Assembly: GCA_934457095.1 (NCBI GenBank)
Contig: CAKSHJ010000002.1
Location: 62,001 to 126,000, forward strand
Direction of reading: 5' to 3'
From: an uncultured Eubacteriales bacterium
GTDB taxonomy: Bacteria > Bacillota > Clostridia > Oscillospirales > Acutalibacteraceae
DNA: 64,000 nucleotides
The first letter of the stretch is position 1. Each line of letters begins with the position of its first letter. The notes under the pieces were generated by a model that had not been told where the DNA came from, searched no databases, and saw only the letters and a list, made by a program, of their open reading frames with translations. This document shows, in pieces, positions 1 through 9,019 of this stretch. The position numbers and the translations under genes are program-made.

Positions 1-2
1 GG

Positions 3-647
3 TTTTCTGAGGAGTTGATTTTGTGGTGCTCGTGGGAGTTTAAATTTGTGGAGTTGGACGACGCTTTTTCGACCGGCTCCAGTATTATGCCGCAGAAGAA
101 AAATCCTGATATTGCCGAGTTGGTGCGCGGTAAAACCGGCAGAACCATTGGCGATGTTGTTACGCTGCTGACCATGCTAAAGGGCTTGCCGCTGGCTTAT
201 AATAAGGATATGCAGGAGGATAAGGAGGCTGTTTTTGACGCCGTTGATACCCTGAAAATGTGCCTGACCGCCTTTATTCCTATGGTTGATACCATGAAGG
301 TTTTGCCTGAAAATATGCGCAGCGCAGCCGCCGGCGGCTTTATTAACGCTACCGATTGTGCCGATTATCTTGTTGGCAAGGGCGTTGCGTTTCGGGACGC
401 ATACCGGATGACCGGCGCTTTGGTCGCGCAGTGTATTGCGCGCAAGCTTACCCTTGAGACGCTCCCGTTGGAGGATTATCAGGCTGTGTGTCCTCTGTTT
501 GACGACGGGATTTTTCAGGCCATCTCTTTGGAGAGGTGCGTCAATGAACGTAAGGTTTGGGGCGCTCCTGCTCCGCAAAATGTGCAGATGCAGGCCGACC
601 GTATTCTGGCGCTGCTGCAGAAGGAGGGCGATTCTTATGCAGATTAA
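3..647 (+). CDS. argH: Argininosuccinate lyase, C-terminal part (cut by window edge)
   Basis: This is the last step of arginine synthesis: argininosuccinate is split into arginine and fumarate in the cytoplasm. The reading frame is open from base 3, so the gene enters from the left edge and only about 215 C-terminal residues are seen. The fumarase/aspartase superfamily signature SSIMPQKKNPD, the flexible catalytic loop carrying the active-site serine, lies at bases 82-114. The remainder matches the helical C-terminal domain. The stop overlaps the start of argC by 11 bp in another frame, so the two are translationally coupled. The missing N-terminus is a window artefact, not a truncation. Confidence 0.95.
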   Translation, partial: FSEELILWCSWEFKFVELDDAFSTGSSIMPQKKNPDIAELVRGKTGRTIGDVVTLLTMLKGLPLAYNKDMQEDKEAVFDAVDTLKMCLTAFIPMVDTMKVLPENMRSAAAGGFINATDCADYLVGKGVAFRDAYRMTGALVAQCIARKLTLETLPLEDYQAVCPLFDDGIFQAISLERCVNERKVWGAPAPQNVQMQADRILALLQKEGDSYAD

Positions 648-1674
648 AGTCGGGATTGTGGGCGCTACCGGCTATACCGGCGCTGAATTGGTGCGCTTGC
701 TTTTGCAGCACCCCTATGCCAAATTGACCGCGATTAGTTCTGTGAGCTTTGAGGGCAAAAAATTAAGCGAGGTTTATCCTTCTTATCTGGGCTTGTGCGA
801 TATGGTTTGCACTACCGCGCAAGAGGTTGTTATGCAGTGCGACGTTGTGTTTGCCGCTCTGCCGCATGGGCTTTCTCAGGATTTGGCGCAGAGTTGTGCC
901 AAATATCGTAAGTTATTCATAGATTTGGGCGCGGATTTTCGCTTGCAGGATGAGGAAACTTATAAAGCGTGGTATGGCGGCGATTTTCAAGATAAGGCCT
1001 TGCATGAACAGGCCGTTTACGGTTTGCCTGAATTGTTTCGCCCGTTGCTGCGCGGCAGGACTTTGATTGCCAATCCCGGGTGCTATGCCACCGCCGTGCC
1101 GCTGGCCGTGGTGCCCGCTATGGAGGCCGGGCTTATTGAAACCGACCATGTGATTGCCGATTGTAAATCCGGCGTTACCGGCGCGGGCAGACAGCCTTCT
1201 CAGACGACCCATTTTGCCGAGTGTTATGAGGGGTTTACCGCTTATAAAGTGGCTGCTCACCGCCATGTGCCTGAAATTGAACAGACCCTTGCCTGTTATG
1301 CTCCTGATCCGGTGCGGCTTACGTTTGTGCCTCATTTGCTGCCTGTGAACCGCGGTATTTTGGCTACCTGTTATGCTACCCTTAAAGACGGCGTTTCTGA
1401 GGAACAGGTCAGATATGTTTATGCAAGGCGTTATCAGCAGGAGTATTTTGTGCGCGTGTTGCCCAAGGGGCAGGTGGCTAATATCAAGCATGTGCTGTTT
1501 ACCAATTTTTGTGATGTTTCGGTGCATGTGGATGAGCATGCGAGGACTTTGGTGGCCATTTCCGCGATTGATAATATGGTGAAAGGCGCTGCCGGGCAGG
1601 CCATTCAAAATATGAACCTGGTGTTTGGGCTGGAGGAGAAAACCGGTTTGGTGCTGACTCCGCCCGCGTTTTAA
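637..1674 (+). CDS. argC: N-acetyl-gamma-glutamyl-phosphate reductase
   Basis: It reduces N-acetylglutamyl phosphate to N-acetylglutamate semialdehyde with NADPH, the third arginine step. The 345-residue length is typical. The N-terminal Rossmann motif GATGYTGAELVRLL starts at residue 8, the catalytic cysteine is C149 in NPGCYAT, and the conserved HRHVPEIEQ follows. The ATG at 637 is chosen because AAGGAGGG sits 8 bases upstream and the protein then begins directly with the Rossmann strand. An upstream in-frame extension to 436 would run through argH and is not credible. It overlaps argH and is followed 20 bp later by argJ. Confidence 0.96.
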   Translation: MQIKVGIVGATGYTGAELVRLLLQHPYAKLTAISSVSFEGKKLSEVYPSYLGLCDMVCTTAQEVVMQCDVVFAALPHGLSQDLAQSCAKYRKLFIDLGADFRLQDEETYKAWYGGDFQDKALHEQAVYGLPELFRPLLRGRTLIANPGCYATAVPLAVVPAMEAGLIETDHVIADCKSGVTGAGRQPSQTTHFAECYEGFTAYKVAAHRHVPEIEQTLACYAPDPVRLTFVPHLLPVNRGILATCYATLKDGVSEEQVRYVYARRYQQEYFVRVLPKGQVANIKHVLFTNFCDVSVHVDEHARTLVAISAIDNMVKGAAGQAIQNMNLVFGLEEKTGLVLTPPAF

Positions 1675-1694
1675 ACATGAATCGGAGGGATTTT

Positions 1695-2915
1695 ATGTCG
1701 TTTCATACCGTGCAGGGCGGCGTTACCGCTGCTCAGGGCTTTTTGGCCGCGGGTTTGCATTGCGGGATTCGTAAAAATCGCAATAAACCTGACCTTGCGC
1801 TCATTTATTGTGAGTCGCTTTGTGCTGCCGCTGCTGTTTATACTCGTAATCTGGTACAGGGCGCTCCTATTGCCGTAACGCGGCGTAATCTTGCGGGCGG
1901 CTGTGCCAGGGCGGTGATTTGTAACAGCGGGAATGCCAACACTTGTAATGCTGACGGGGAGCAAAAGGCGCAGGCGATGTGCGATTTGATTGCCGCGCAG
2001 TTGAACATGGACCCTAAGGAGGTAATTGTTGCCTCGACCGGCGTGATTGGGCAGGTTTTGCCAATGGAACCCATTGCAAATGCTGTGCAGCCTTTGGTCA
2101 AGGCGCTTGCCAAAGACGGCTCCAATGCCGCGGCTAAGGCCATTATGACTACCGATACCGTGGAAAAAGAATTTGCCCTGCAATTTGATTTGGGCGGGAA
2201 AACCGTTACCGTGGGCGGTATTGCCAAAGGGTCCGGTATGATTCACCCCAATATGGCGACTATGCTGGCTTTCCTTTCTACCGACGCTGCGATTGACCGG
2301 GATTTACTGCAAAAAGCGCTGCAAACCGCTGTGGAAGATACTTTTAATATGGTTAGCGTGGATGGCGATACCTCGACCAATGATATGGTTTCGGTGATGG
2401 CCTCCGGTCTTGCCGGTAATGCTCAGATTACTCAGGAAAATGCCGATTATCATTTGTTTGTGCGGGCTTTGACTCGGGTTTGTACCGATTTGTGCCGGAA
2501 AATTGCCGCCGACGGCGAGGGCGCGACCAAATTGTTGACTTGTACCGTGACCGGCGCTAAGGATAAAAAAACTGCCGGAGAGGTGGCTAAGGCTGTGATT
2601 TGTTCCAATCTGCTCAAATGCGCCATGTTTGGTGCTGACGCCAATTGGGGAAGGGTTTTGTGTGCCATTGGTTATGCCGGCGCGGACCTTGATATTCATA
2701 AGGTTCAGGTTGCGTTTTCCTCTCAAAAGGGACGCGTTGTTGTGTGTGAAAATGGCGCGGGGATTCCTTTTGATGAGGACCTTGCCAAGCAAATTTTGCT
2801 GCAGCGCGAGATTTGTATTGAAATTGACTTGCATAATGGAGCGCAGTGTGCGACCGCTTACGGCTGCGATTTGACTTATGATTATGTGAAAATTAACGGC
2901 GATTACAGAAGCTGA
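1695..2915 (+). CDS. argJ: Bifunctional glutamate N-acetyltransferase / ornithine acetyltransferase
   Basis: It transfers acetyl from N-acetylornithine to glutamate, recycling the acetyl group, and in the bifunctional form also makes acetylglutamate from acetyl-CoA. The protein is an Ntn-type self-cleaving enzyme. The conserved cleavage motif KGSGMIHPNMATML is present, with the nucleophile Thr at about residue 189, so alpha and beta chains are expected. The start at 1695 (406 residues) is preferred over the in-frame ATG at 1677 because GGAGGG at 1684-1689 is spaced for 1695 and lies inside the longer version. An argA is not seen here, which suits the cyclic pathway; whether ArgJ is mono- or bifunctional cannot be told from sequence. 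Confidence 0.95.
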   Translation: MSFHTVQGGVTAAQGFLAAGLHCGIRKNRNKPDLALIYCESLCAAAAVYTRNLVQGAPIAVTRRNLAGGCARAVICNSGNANTCNADGEQKAQAMCDLIAAQLNMDPKEVIVASTGVIGQVLPMEPIANAVQPLVKALAKDGSNAAAKAIMTTDTVEKEFALQFDLGGKTVTVGGIAKGSGMIHPNMATMLAFLSTDAAIDRDLLQKALQTAVEDTFNMVSVDGDTSTNDMVSVMASGLAGNAQITQENADYHLFVRALTRVCTDLCRKIAADGEGATKLLTCTVTGAKDKKTAGEVAKAVICSNLLKCAMFGADANWGRVLCAIGYAGADLDIHKVQVAFSSQKGRVVVCENGAGIPFDEDLAKQILLQREICIEIDLHNGAQCATAYGCDLTYDYVKINGDYRS

Positions 2916-2927
2916 GGGGGGTTTGAT

Positions 2928-3785
2928 ATGAAGCTTTCCAATAACGATAGGGCGCAGATTTTGGCGCAGGCTTTGCCTTATATTCAGAAATATGCCGGGA
3001 AAACCATTGTTGTAAAATACGGCGGCAATGCGATGATTCACGACGAAATTAAGGCTGCGGTGATGACCGATATTGTGCTTATGCAGTCGGTGGGCATTAA
3101 TGTGGTGCTGGTGCATGGCGGCGGTCCTGAAATTGACGCTATGCTGCGCCTTGTGGGCAAGCAGAGTGAGTTTATTGGCGGTTTGCGCTATACCGATGAG
3201 CAAACGATTGATATTGTACAAATGGTGCTGGCCGGCAAGGTGAATAAGGATTTGGTGCAGCATTTGGAGAGCCACGGCGGTAAGGCGATTGGACTTTGCG
3301 GGTTGGACGGCTCGATGTTAAAGGCCTGTAAATTGCAAAACGGTGCCGACCTTGGCTTTGTGGGCGAAATTGTAAAGGTCAATACGACCGTTATTACCGA
3401 TTCCACTCAGAATGGTTATGTGCCCATTATTGCTACGGTTGCCGCCGGCGAAAACGGGCAGGTTTATAATATTAACGCCGACATTGCCGCGGCGCGGATT
3501 GCCGCCGAATTAGGCGCGACCAAATTGATTTTGATGACCGATATTCGCGGACTGCTGCGCGATAAAAATGACGAAAATACCCTGATTCCCGTTGTGAATG
3601 TCAGTCAGGTGCCCAGATTGCAGCGCAGCGGTATCATCAGCGGCGGGATGATCCCTAAGATTGATTGCTGCGTTGACGCGGTGCGCAGGGGCGTACACCG
3701 GGCGCATATTTTGGACGGCAGAATTGCGCATTCGATTTTGATTGAATTGTTCTCTGATGAGGGCGTTGGAACGATGCTGTATTGA
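2928..3785 (+). CDS. argB: Acetylglutamate kinase
   Basis: It phosphorylates N-acetylglutamate, the usual feedback-controlled step of the cyclic arginine pathway. The 285-residue protein belongs to the amino acid kinase family: KYGGNAM near residue 25 forms the phosphate-binding loop, VLVHGGGPEID follows near residue 62, and the C-terminal SGGMIPK motif holds the nucleotide-site lysine. An N-terminal helix (residues 1-20) precedes the kinase core, as in arginine-sensitive hexameric forms. It lies 12 bp after argJ with a GAGGGGGG ribosome site. Confidence 0.96.
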   Translation: MKLSNNDRAQILAQALPYIQKYAGKTIVVKYGGNAMIHDEIKAAVMTDIVLMQSVGINVVLVHGGGPEIDAMLRLVGKQSEFIGGLRYTDEQTIDIVQMVLAGKVNKDLVQHLESHGGKAIGLCGLDGSMLKACKLQNGADLGFVGEIVKVNTTVITDSTQNGYVPIIATVAAGENGQVYNINADIAAARIAAELGATKLILMTDIRGLLRDKNDENTLIPVVNVSQVPRLQRSGIISGGMIPKIDCCVDAVRRGVHRAHILDGRIAHSILIELFSDEGVGTMLY

Positions 3786-3797
3786 TGGGGGGATTTT

Positions 3798-4976
3798 ATG
3801 GATTTTGAGCAGATAAAGCAGCAGGAACAACAGCATATGATGCCTGCTTATGCGCGGTTTGACCTTGCGATAGCGAGTGGTAAGGGCGCTGTGGCTAAGG
3901 ATATTGACGGAAATTGTTACATTGATTTTACCGCGGGTATTGGCGTGAATGCGTTGGGTTTTTGCGATGACGACTGGGTGGACGCGGTGACTTGTCAGGC
4001 GGGAACTTTGCAGCATATTTCCAATTTGTATTACAGCCCTGCGCAAACCCGGCTGGCGCAATTGCTTTGTGAATGCACCGGCTTTGCAAAGGTGTTTTTT
4101 GGTAATTCCGGCGCTGAGGCCAATGAATGCGCGGTGAAATTGGCCAGAAAATACGGTACCGATACCTATGGGCAAAGCCGGAACCGTATTATTACGCTGG
4201 TCAATTCCTTTCACGGCAGAACCGTAACGACGCTCGCCGCCACCGGTCAGGAGGGTTTTCACCGCTATTTTGCGCCGTTTACCGAGGGATTTGACTATGC
4301 CTGCGCAAATGATATACAAAGCGTGGAGGAATTGCTGAGCGAAAATACCTGCGCGGTTATGATTGAAATGGTGCAGGGCGAGGGCGGCGTATTGCCCTTG
4401 GACAAGGATTTTGTGAAAGAGCTGGAGCGGCTGTGCAAGGACAACGATGTATTGCTGATGGTGGACGAGGTGCAGACCGGTATGGGCAGAACCGGCTCCT
4501 TGTTTTGCTATGAGCAGTATGGCGTACAGCCCGATGTTATTACTTCCTCTAAGGCGCTGGGCGGCGGTTTGCCTATTGGCGCTTGCCTTTGCACCGAGCG
4601 TTTGGGCGGCGTGTTGGGCCATGGTACGCATGGCTCTACCTTTGGCGGTAACCCCGTGGCATGCGCCGGTGCGCTTAGTGTTTTGCAGCGCGTGGCACAG
4701 CCTGAATTTTTACAGCAGGTGGCGCAAAAAGGCGCTTATATGCAGCAGAAACTTGCTCATATGCCGGGCGTTGCGCAGGTGCGCGGCATGGGTATGATGA
4801 TTGGTATTGTGCCCGAGCGTGGTACTGCCAAGGAAATTGCGCAAAATTGCCTGCAAAACGGTTTGCTTGTTTTGACCGCGAAAACTTTGGTACGCCTGCT
4901 GCCGCCGCTGACCATTACTTATGACGAAATTGACAAGGGCCTTGCTATTTTGCAGCGGGCGTTTGAATATGCCTGA
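3798..4976 (+). CDS. argD: Acetylornithine aminotransferase
   Basis: This PLP enzyme converts N-acetylglutamate semialdehyde to N-acetylornithine using glutamate. It is a class III aminotransferase of 392 residues. The PLP lysine is K252 in TSSKALGGGLPIG, the preceding VDEVQTGMGRTG carries the cofactor-binding Asp, and NSFHGRT is the conserved N-terminal motif. It is 12 bp from argB and 16 bp from argF. Related ornithine and succinylornithine transaminases look alike, but the operon position settles the role. Confidence 0.95.
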   Translation: MDFEQIKQQEQQHMMPAYARFDLAIASGKGAVAKDIDGNCYIDFTAGIGVNALGFCDDDWVDAVTCQAGTLQHISNLYYSPAQTRLAQLLCECTGFAKVFFGNSGAEANECAVKLARKYGTDTYGQSRNRIITLVNSFHGRTVTTLAATGQEGFHRYFAPFTEGFDYACANDIQSVEELLSENTCAVMIEMVQGEGGVLPLDKDFVKELERLCKDNDVLLMVDEVQTGMGRTGSLFCYEQYGVQPDVITSSKALGGGLPIGACLCTERLGGVLGHGTHGSTFGGNPVACAGALSVLQRVAQPEFLQQVAQKGAYMQQKLAHMPGVAQVRGMGMMIGIVPERGTAKEIAQNCLQNGLLVLTAKTLVRLLPPLTITYDEIDKGLAILQRAFEYA

Positions 4977-4992
4977 ATGAAGGAGAATTTGC

Positions 4993-5895
4993 ATGAAACA
5001 CCTTTTGAAATTGTTGGATATGTCCGCTCAGGAAATTGAGGAGATCCTCAACCTTGCCGACCAGCTTAAATATGAACAGAAACATGGTATTACGCACCAC
5101 CGCCTTAAGGGCAAAACTTTGGGTATGATTTTTGCAAAGGCCTCTACCAGAACCCGTGTTTCCTTTGAGGCCGGTATGTATCAGTTGGGCGGTTACCCGC
5201 TGGTGCTCTCCGCAAATGATATGCAGATTGGCAGGGGCGAGCCTATTGAGGATACTGCGCGCGTGCTTTCTCGCTATTTGGACGGGATTATGATTCGCAC
5301 CTTTGCGCAGCAGCAGGTGGAAGACCTTGCAAAATACGGTTCGGTGCCCGTGATTAACGCTTTGACCGATTTTGCGCATCCGTGTCAGGTTTTGGCCGAT
5401 TTGATGACCATTCGTGAGAGAAAAGGCGCGCTGGAGGGGCTTAAGGCGTGTTATATCGGCGACGGCAATAATATGATGCATTCGATCATTGTCGGTTGCC
5501 TGAAAATGGGTATGGCGGTGAGCGTGGCTTGCCCCGAGGATTACCGACCCGCTCAGGAAATTTTGGATTTTGCTGCCCGTTACCCGTGCTTTGAAATGAC
5601 CCAGGACCCCAAAATTGCTGCGCAAAACGCCGATGTGCTCTTTACCGATGTGTGGGCCTCTATGGGGCAGGAGCAGGAGGCAAAGCTGCGGCAACAGGCG
5701 TTTGCCGGCTACCAGATTAACCGCGAATTGATGCGGCTTGCAAAGCCCGACGCTATGGTGCAGCATTGCTTGCCCGCGCATAGGGGAGAGGAAATTACTG
5801 CAGAGGTATTTGACGCTCATGCGCAGGAGATTTTTGACGAGGCCGAGAACCGTTTGCATGCCCAAAAGGCTGTGTTGGTTACTTTAATGCAATAA
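4993..5895 (+). CDS. argF: Ornithine carbamoyltransferase
   Basis: It makes citrulline from ornithine and carbamoyl phosphate. The carbamoyl-phosphate loop STRTR is at residues 51-55, HPCQVLADL is the second phosphate motif, and the ornithine-binding HCLPAHRGEE with its catalytic cysteine begins near residue 258. Length (300) is typical. It is the last gene of the operon: an intrinsic terminator starts 5 bp after the stop. The biosynthetic context points to anabolic ArgF, not catabolic ArcB. Confidence 0.95.
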   Translation: MKHLLKLLDMSAQEIEEILNLADQLKYEQKHGITHHRLKGKTLGMIFAKASTRTRVSFEAGMYQLGGYPLVLSANDMQIGRGEPIEDTARVLSRYLDGIMIRTFAQQQVEDLAKYGSVPVINALTDFAHPCQVLADLMTIRERKGALEGLKACYIGDGNNMMHSIIVGCLKMGMAVSVACPEDYRPAQEILDFAARYPCFEMTQDPKIAAQNADVLFTDVWASMGQEQEAKLRQQAFAGYQINRELMRLAKPDAMVQHCLPAHRGEEITAEVFDAHAQEIFDEAENRLHAQKAVLVTLMQ

Positions 5896-5899
5896 ATTC

Positions 5900-5934
5900 A
5901 AAAGGATGAAAACGGTGGTTTTTGTCCTTTTTTT
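5900..5934 (+). terminator. Intrinsic terminator of the arginine operon
   Basis: A stem of about 13 pairs (5900-5912 with 5919-5931, two G-T pairs) around a six-base loop runs into a T tract, directly after argF. Confidence 0.85.
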
Positions 5935-6015
5935 ATGCCCGCTTTGGCTCATGAATCCCGTTTTTGCCGCATACATAATCAGCAGAGTGTTTTTACGGCA
6001 AGGGGGGTGGCGTAT

Positions 6016-7392
6016 TTGCTGACGGTGATTGAAAAGGTGAATCGTTTGGTGCAGCCGGTATTGTGGGGTTGGCCGGTGTTGATTTGTATTTTATTGGCGG
6101 GGATTTTATTTACCGTGCGCTTGCGTTTTTTTCAGTTTGCCAATATACGACTTTGGTTGAAAGTCACCGTTGTTGGTATGTTTTGCAGAAAAAATGCCGA
6201 CAGAGACGGGATTTCACCGTTTCAGGCGCTTACGACCGCTTTGGCGGGCTCGATTGGCACCGGGAATATTGTGGGGGTTGCAACGGCGTTGACGCTGGGC
6301 GGACCCGGCGCGATTTTTTGGATGTGGGTTTCTGCGCTGCTTGGTATGATGACCGTTTTTGCCGAGACCGTTTTGGGTATGAAATACCGTAAAAAAGATA
6401 AACACGGTAATTGGCTTGGCGGTGCAATGTACTATATACAGTATGGCCTTAATTGCAAACCGCTTGCTATGGTGTTTGCTGCGGCTTGTGTATTGGCTTC
6501 GTTCGGTATGGGCAATATGGCGCAGGCCAATGCCATTGGCGGCGCTTTATACGACAGCTTTGGGGTCAATACCACCGTGACCGGCGTGGTGGTGGCCGTG
6601 GTAGTATTTGCGGTGCTGTGCGGCGGCATCGGCAGAATTGCCAAGGTGACCGAAAAGGTCGTTCCGTTTATGGCGGGGCTGTATTTGCTGGCCGGTATGG
6701 CGGTCATTGTGGTGCATGGGGATATGCTGCCCGGTGTGTTTGCTCAAATTTTTACCGGCGCGTTCAGTTTGCGGAGCGCTACCGGCGGTATTGGCGGTTC
6801 GGTGATGCTGCTGGCCATGCGCAGCGGGGTTTCGCGCGGTATTTTTACCAATGAGGCCGGTTTGGGTTCCTCGGTGATGGCGCATACCGAGGCCGATTGT
6901 AAAGAGCCTGTTGAGCAGGGGATGTGGGGGATTTTTCAGGTGTTTGTTGACACCATTGTGATGTGTACCGTAACCGCGCTTTGTATTTTGTGCAGCGGCG
7001 CTATGCAGACCGGTAAGCAAGGCGGCGCGTTGAGTACCGCTGCGTTTCATACGGTGTTTGGGGCGTTCGGCGACGGCGTGATTTCGGTTTCGATTACGCT
7101 GTTTGCCTTTGCTACCATGTTGGGGTGGTCGCATTACGGGCAATGCGGACTGCGGTACTTATGCGGGGATAAATTGCTGATACCGTATCGTATTTTGTTT
7201 GCGTTTTTCGCCGCGGCAAGCTGTGGCATGAATTTGACGTTGGTGTGGGATATTTGTGATACGCTCAACGGTTTTATGGCCATTCCCAATTTGGTTGCGT
7301 TGTTTTTGCTCTCCGGCAAGGTGGTTGCCGAGACGAAATTGTATTTTGACAAACGAAAAAAACGAACGCGTTGTGCTGAAAAATTGCCGTAG
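6016..7392 (+). CDS. Alanine/glycine:cation symporter family protein
   Basis: A membrane transporter of the AGCS (AlsT/DagA) family that couples uptake of small neutral amino acids to sodium or protons. Signature stretches include FQALTTALAGSIGTGNIVGVA near residue 60 and the later TNEAGLGSS; about ten hydrophobic segments are visible. I choose the TTG at 6016 (458 residues) because AGGGGGG lies 8 bases upstream and the protein then starts like other family members. A longer frame from the ATG at 5935 would begin inside the argF terminator. It stands alone, between two terminators. The substrate (alanine, glycine or glutamine) cannot be decided. Confidence 0.9.
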   Translation: MLTVIEKVNRLVQPVLWGWPVLICILLAGILFTVRLRFFQFANIRLWLKVTVVGMFCRKNADRDGISPFQALTTALAGSIGTGNIVGVATALTLGGPGAIFWMWVSALLGMMTVFAETVLGMKYRKKDKHGNWLGGAMYYIQYGLNCKPLAMVFAAACVLASFGMGNMAQANAIGGALYDSFGVNTTVTGVVVAVVVFAVLCGGIGRIAKVTEKVVPFMAGLYLLAGMAVIVVHGDMLPGVFAQIFTGAFSLRSATGGIGGSVMLLAMRSGVSRGIFTNEAGLGSSVMAHTEADCKEPVEQGMWGIFQVFVDTIVMCTVTALCILCSGAMQTGKQGGALSTAAFHTVFGAFGDGVISVSITLFAFATMLGWSHYGQCGLRYLCGDKLLIPYRILFAFFAAASCGMNLTLVWDICDTLNGFMAIPNLVALFLLSGKVVAETKLYFDKRKKRTRCAEKLP

Positions 7393-7404
7393 CATTTGCA
7401 AATA

Positions 7405-7444
7405 AAAAAGACGCTTGCTATAATAAAATAGCAAGCGTTTTTTG
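7405..7444. terminator. Bidirectional terminator
   Basis: A perfect 11-bp stem (7411-7421 with 7428-7438) has an A run on the left and a T run on the right, so it can end transcription of the symporter gene and of the converging regulator. Confidence 0.88.
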
Positions 7445-8143
7445 TTACCGGGTTTTCTTTTTTATGCCCATTTTCATTTCCACGTTCAGCATTAAATTGA
7501 ACAGCGAGGATGCAAAGGCCGGATATTTTTGGGTGATCGATTCCGGGGACAGGCTCGGTACCGTGTTTTTCTCCAGCGGCTGCATGTCGTCTACGGCTTC
7601 TCCGCTAATCAGACACGCTGCGTTTGTCTGCGAAATCTCCATGGAGGCATTGGCAAGTCCGCAGTATCGTTTCAGCGGTGCGGAAAACAGTCCTTGCGGG
7701 TTTTTGGGGTTTGCCGAGTATAATAAGCGGAATACCTTATAAATACACGTGGACAGAAAGGTTGAAATTTCTTTGGTTAAGGCATCGTTGCCGCACTCCT
7801 GTAAAATGCCGTAGATGATATGTACCGAATTTAAAATCAGTTTTTTGTTCAGTGTTGCCATTACGCTGCCTTTGCCTACGCCTTTTACTTCTGTATCTTC
7901 CGGCAAGTCGTCCACGGTGATGGTAGCGCCCGAGCGGTTTGGAGACCTACCCAGCAGGTAGTCGCAAGAGACATGGTAGAAATTTGCGATTTTGACTACG
8001 AATTCCAGACCGCATTCGCGAATTCCCTTTTCGTAGTGCGACAGCAATGCTTGCGAAACCTGTAATTCCTCGGCCGCCTTTTTTTGGCTAAGACCGCTTT
8101 CTTTGCGTAATAATGTAATGATTCTTGGGAATGCCTCGTTCAC
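7445..8143 (-). CDS. XRE-family transcriptional regulator with long C-terminal domain
   Basis: A DNA-binding regulator of 232 residues. Residues 8-62 form a classic Cro/C1-type helix-turn-helix (SGLSQKKAAEELQVSQALLS then HYEKG) followed by the DYLLGRS hinge seen in many Firmicutes XRE proteins. The remaining 165 residues are mostly helical and I do not recognise them. The start is a GTG at 8143 with AAGGAGGT correctly spaced. The promoter upstream carries a palindrome (see 8186), so self-repression is plausible. No target gene is obvious; it is divergent from the histidine phosphatase at 8262. Confidence 0.85.
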   Translation of the reverse strand: MNEAFPRIITLLRKESGLSQKKAAEELQVSQALLSHYEKGIRECGLEFVVKIANFYHVSCDYLLGRSPNRSGATITVDDLPEDTEVKGVGKGSVMATLNKKLILNSVHIIYGILQECGNDALTKEISTFLSTCIYKVFRLLYSANPKNPQGLFSAPLKRYCGLANASMEISQTNAACLISGEAVDDMQPLEKNTVPSLSPESITQKYPAFASSLFNLMLNVEMKMGIKKKTR

Positions 8144-8185
8144 ACCCGTACCTCCTTGCCATCGTTTTGGAAATAACTTAACGTA

Positions 8186-8220
8186 TTGTAAAGTATACTA
8201 CAAAAATAACCATTTGTAAA
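8186..8220 (-). promoter_or_regulatory. Promoter and candidate operator of the XRE gene
   Basis: On the minus strand, TTTACA (8215-8220) and TATACT (8192-8197) are 17 bp apart. The -10 box is embedded in an imperfect palindrome, TTGTAAAGTATACTACAA (8186-8203), centred on GTATAC. This is a good place for an autorepressor to bind. Confidence 0.65.
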
Positions 8221-8261
8221 GATATTTTCTTCCATATATCTTCTGAAAAAGGAGCAAAAGT

Positions 8262-8966
8262 ATGAAATCCTACAAAATTCACCTCATTCGACATGGACTT
8301 TCCCAAGGGAATCTGCTGGGGCAATACATTGGGATTACCGATTCCCCTTTGGCTGAGCAGGGGAAAGAACAGCTCAAGGCCTTGGCTGAGCAGTATTCGT
8401 ACCCGCAGGCGCAGGCGTATTACAGCAGTCCGCTTGCCCGTTGCGTGCAGAGTCTTGCCGTGCTGTACCCGCAGGCAAAACCTACCGTGATTGCCGATTT
8501 TCGCGAATGCAGTTTTGGCAAATGGGAGGGCAAAACCGCCGAGGATTTGAAGCATGACCTCGAATTTGTAAAATGGGTGGAGAGCGGTTCCTCCACAATG
8601 CCTCCCGGTGGCGAGAGAGGCGCTCATTTTATGCAGCGGGTATGCGCCGCCTTTGAGACATTGGTGCAAAATATGCTCAAAACAGGAGAGCGATCTGCGG
8701 TGTTGATGCTCCACGGCGGCGTTATGATGTCGATTTTGTCTGCCTACGGCCTGCCCAGAGCGCCGTTTTATGACTGGCTGACCGACCCCGGATATGGGTA
8801 TTCTCTGCGCATTACCCCGGGACTTTGGATGCGCTCGATGGTGGCTGAGGTGTATGATACGATTCCGGCAAGACACGACCGAAGGGAGCGGGAATATACC
8901 GTGGCGGATCTTGCAAGAGAGGCTGCTGACCGTGCTTTTGGCGGAATGCGGAACGGTGATGTTTAA
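8262..8966 (+). CDS. Histidine phosphatase family protein
   Basis: A 234-residue member of the phosphoglycerate mutase-like histidine phosphatases. The phosphoacceptor motif LIRHGLSQGN (H at about residue 10), the early acidic loop, ARCVQSL near residue 60, ECSFGKWEGK near residue 85 and the second histidine in MLHGGVMMS are all present. The substrate is not evident; CobC-type alpha-ribazole phosphatases and broad sugar phosphatases have the same layout, and no cobalamin genes are nearby. AAAAGGAG precedes the ATG. It stands between the divergent XRE gene and the leuA leader, and no clear terminator separates it from the leuA promoter. Confidence 0.88.
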   Translation: MKSYKIHLIRHGLSQGNLLGQYIGITDSPLAEQGKEQLKALAEQYSYPQAQAYYSSPLARCVQSLAVLYPQAKPTVIADFRECSFGKWEGKTAEDLKHDLEFVKWVESGSSTMPPGGERGAHFMQRVCAAFETLVQNMLKTGERSAVLMLHGGVMMSILSAYGLPRAPFYDWLTDPGYGYSLRITPGLWMRSMVAEVYDTIPARHDRREREYTVADLAREAADRAFGGMRNGDV

Positions 8967-8982
8967 AACAGTATTTTTGCGC

Positions 8983-9012
8983 TTGACAAACGTTGCTGCT
9001 TTGGCGTATAAT
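8983..9012 (+). promoter_or_regulatory. Promoter of the leuA leader
   Basis: Consensus TTGACA (8983-8988) and TATAAT (9007-9012) with an 18-bp spacer. Transcription should start near 9019, just upstream of the T-box structure. Confidence 0.85.
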
Positions 9013-9019
9013 GAAATTA

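Noticed and set aside
1..647. argH as a truncated pseudogene
   Set aside because: The frame is open to the first base, so only the window edge cuts it.
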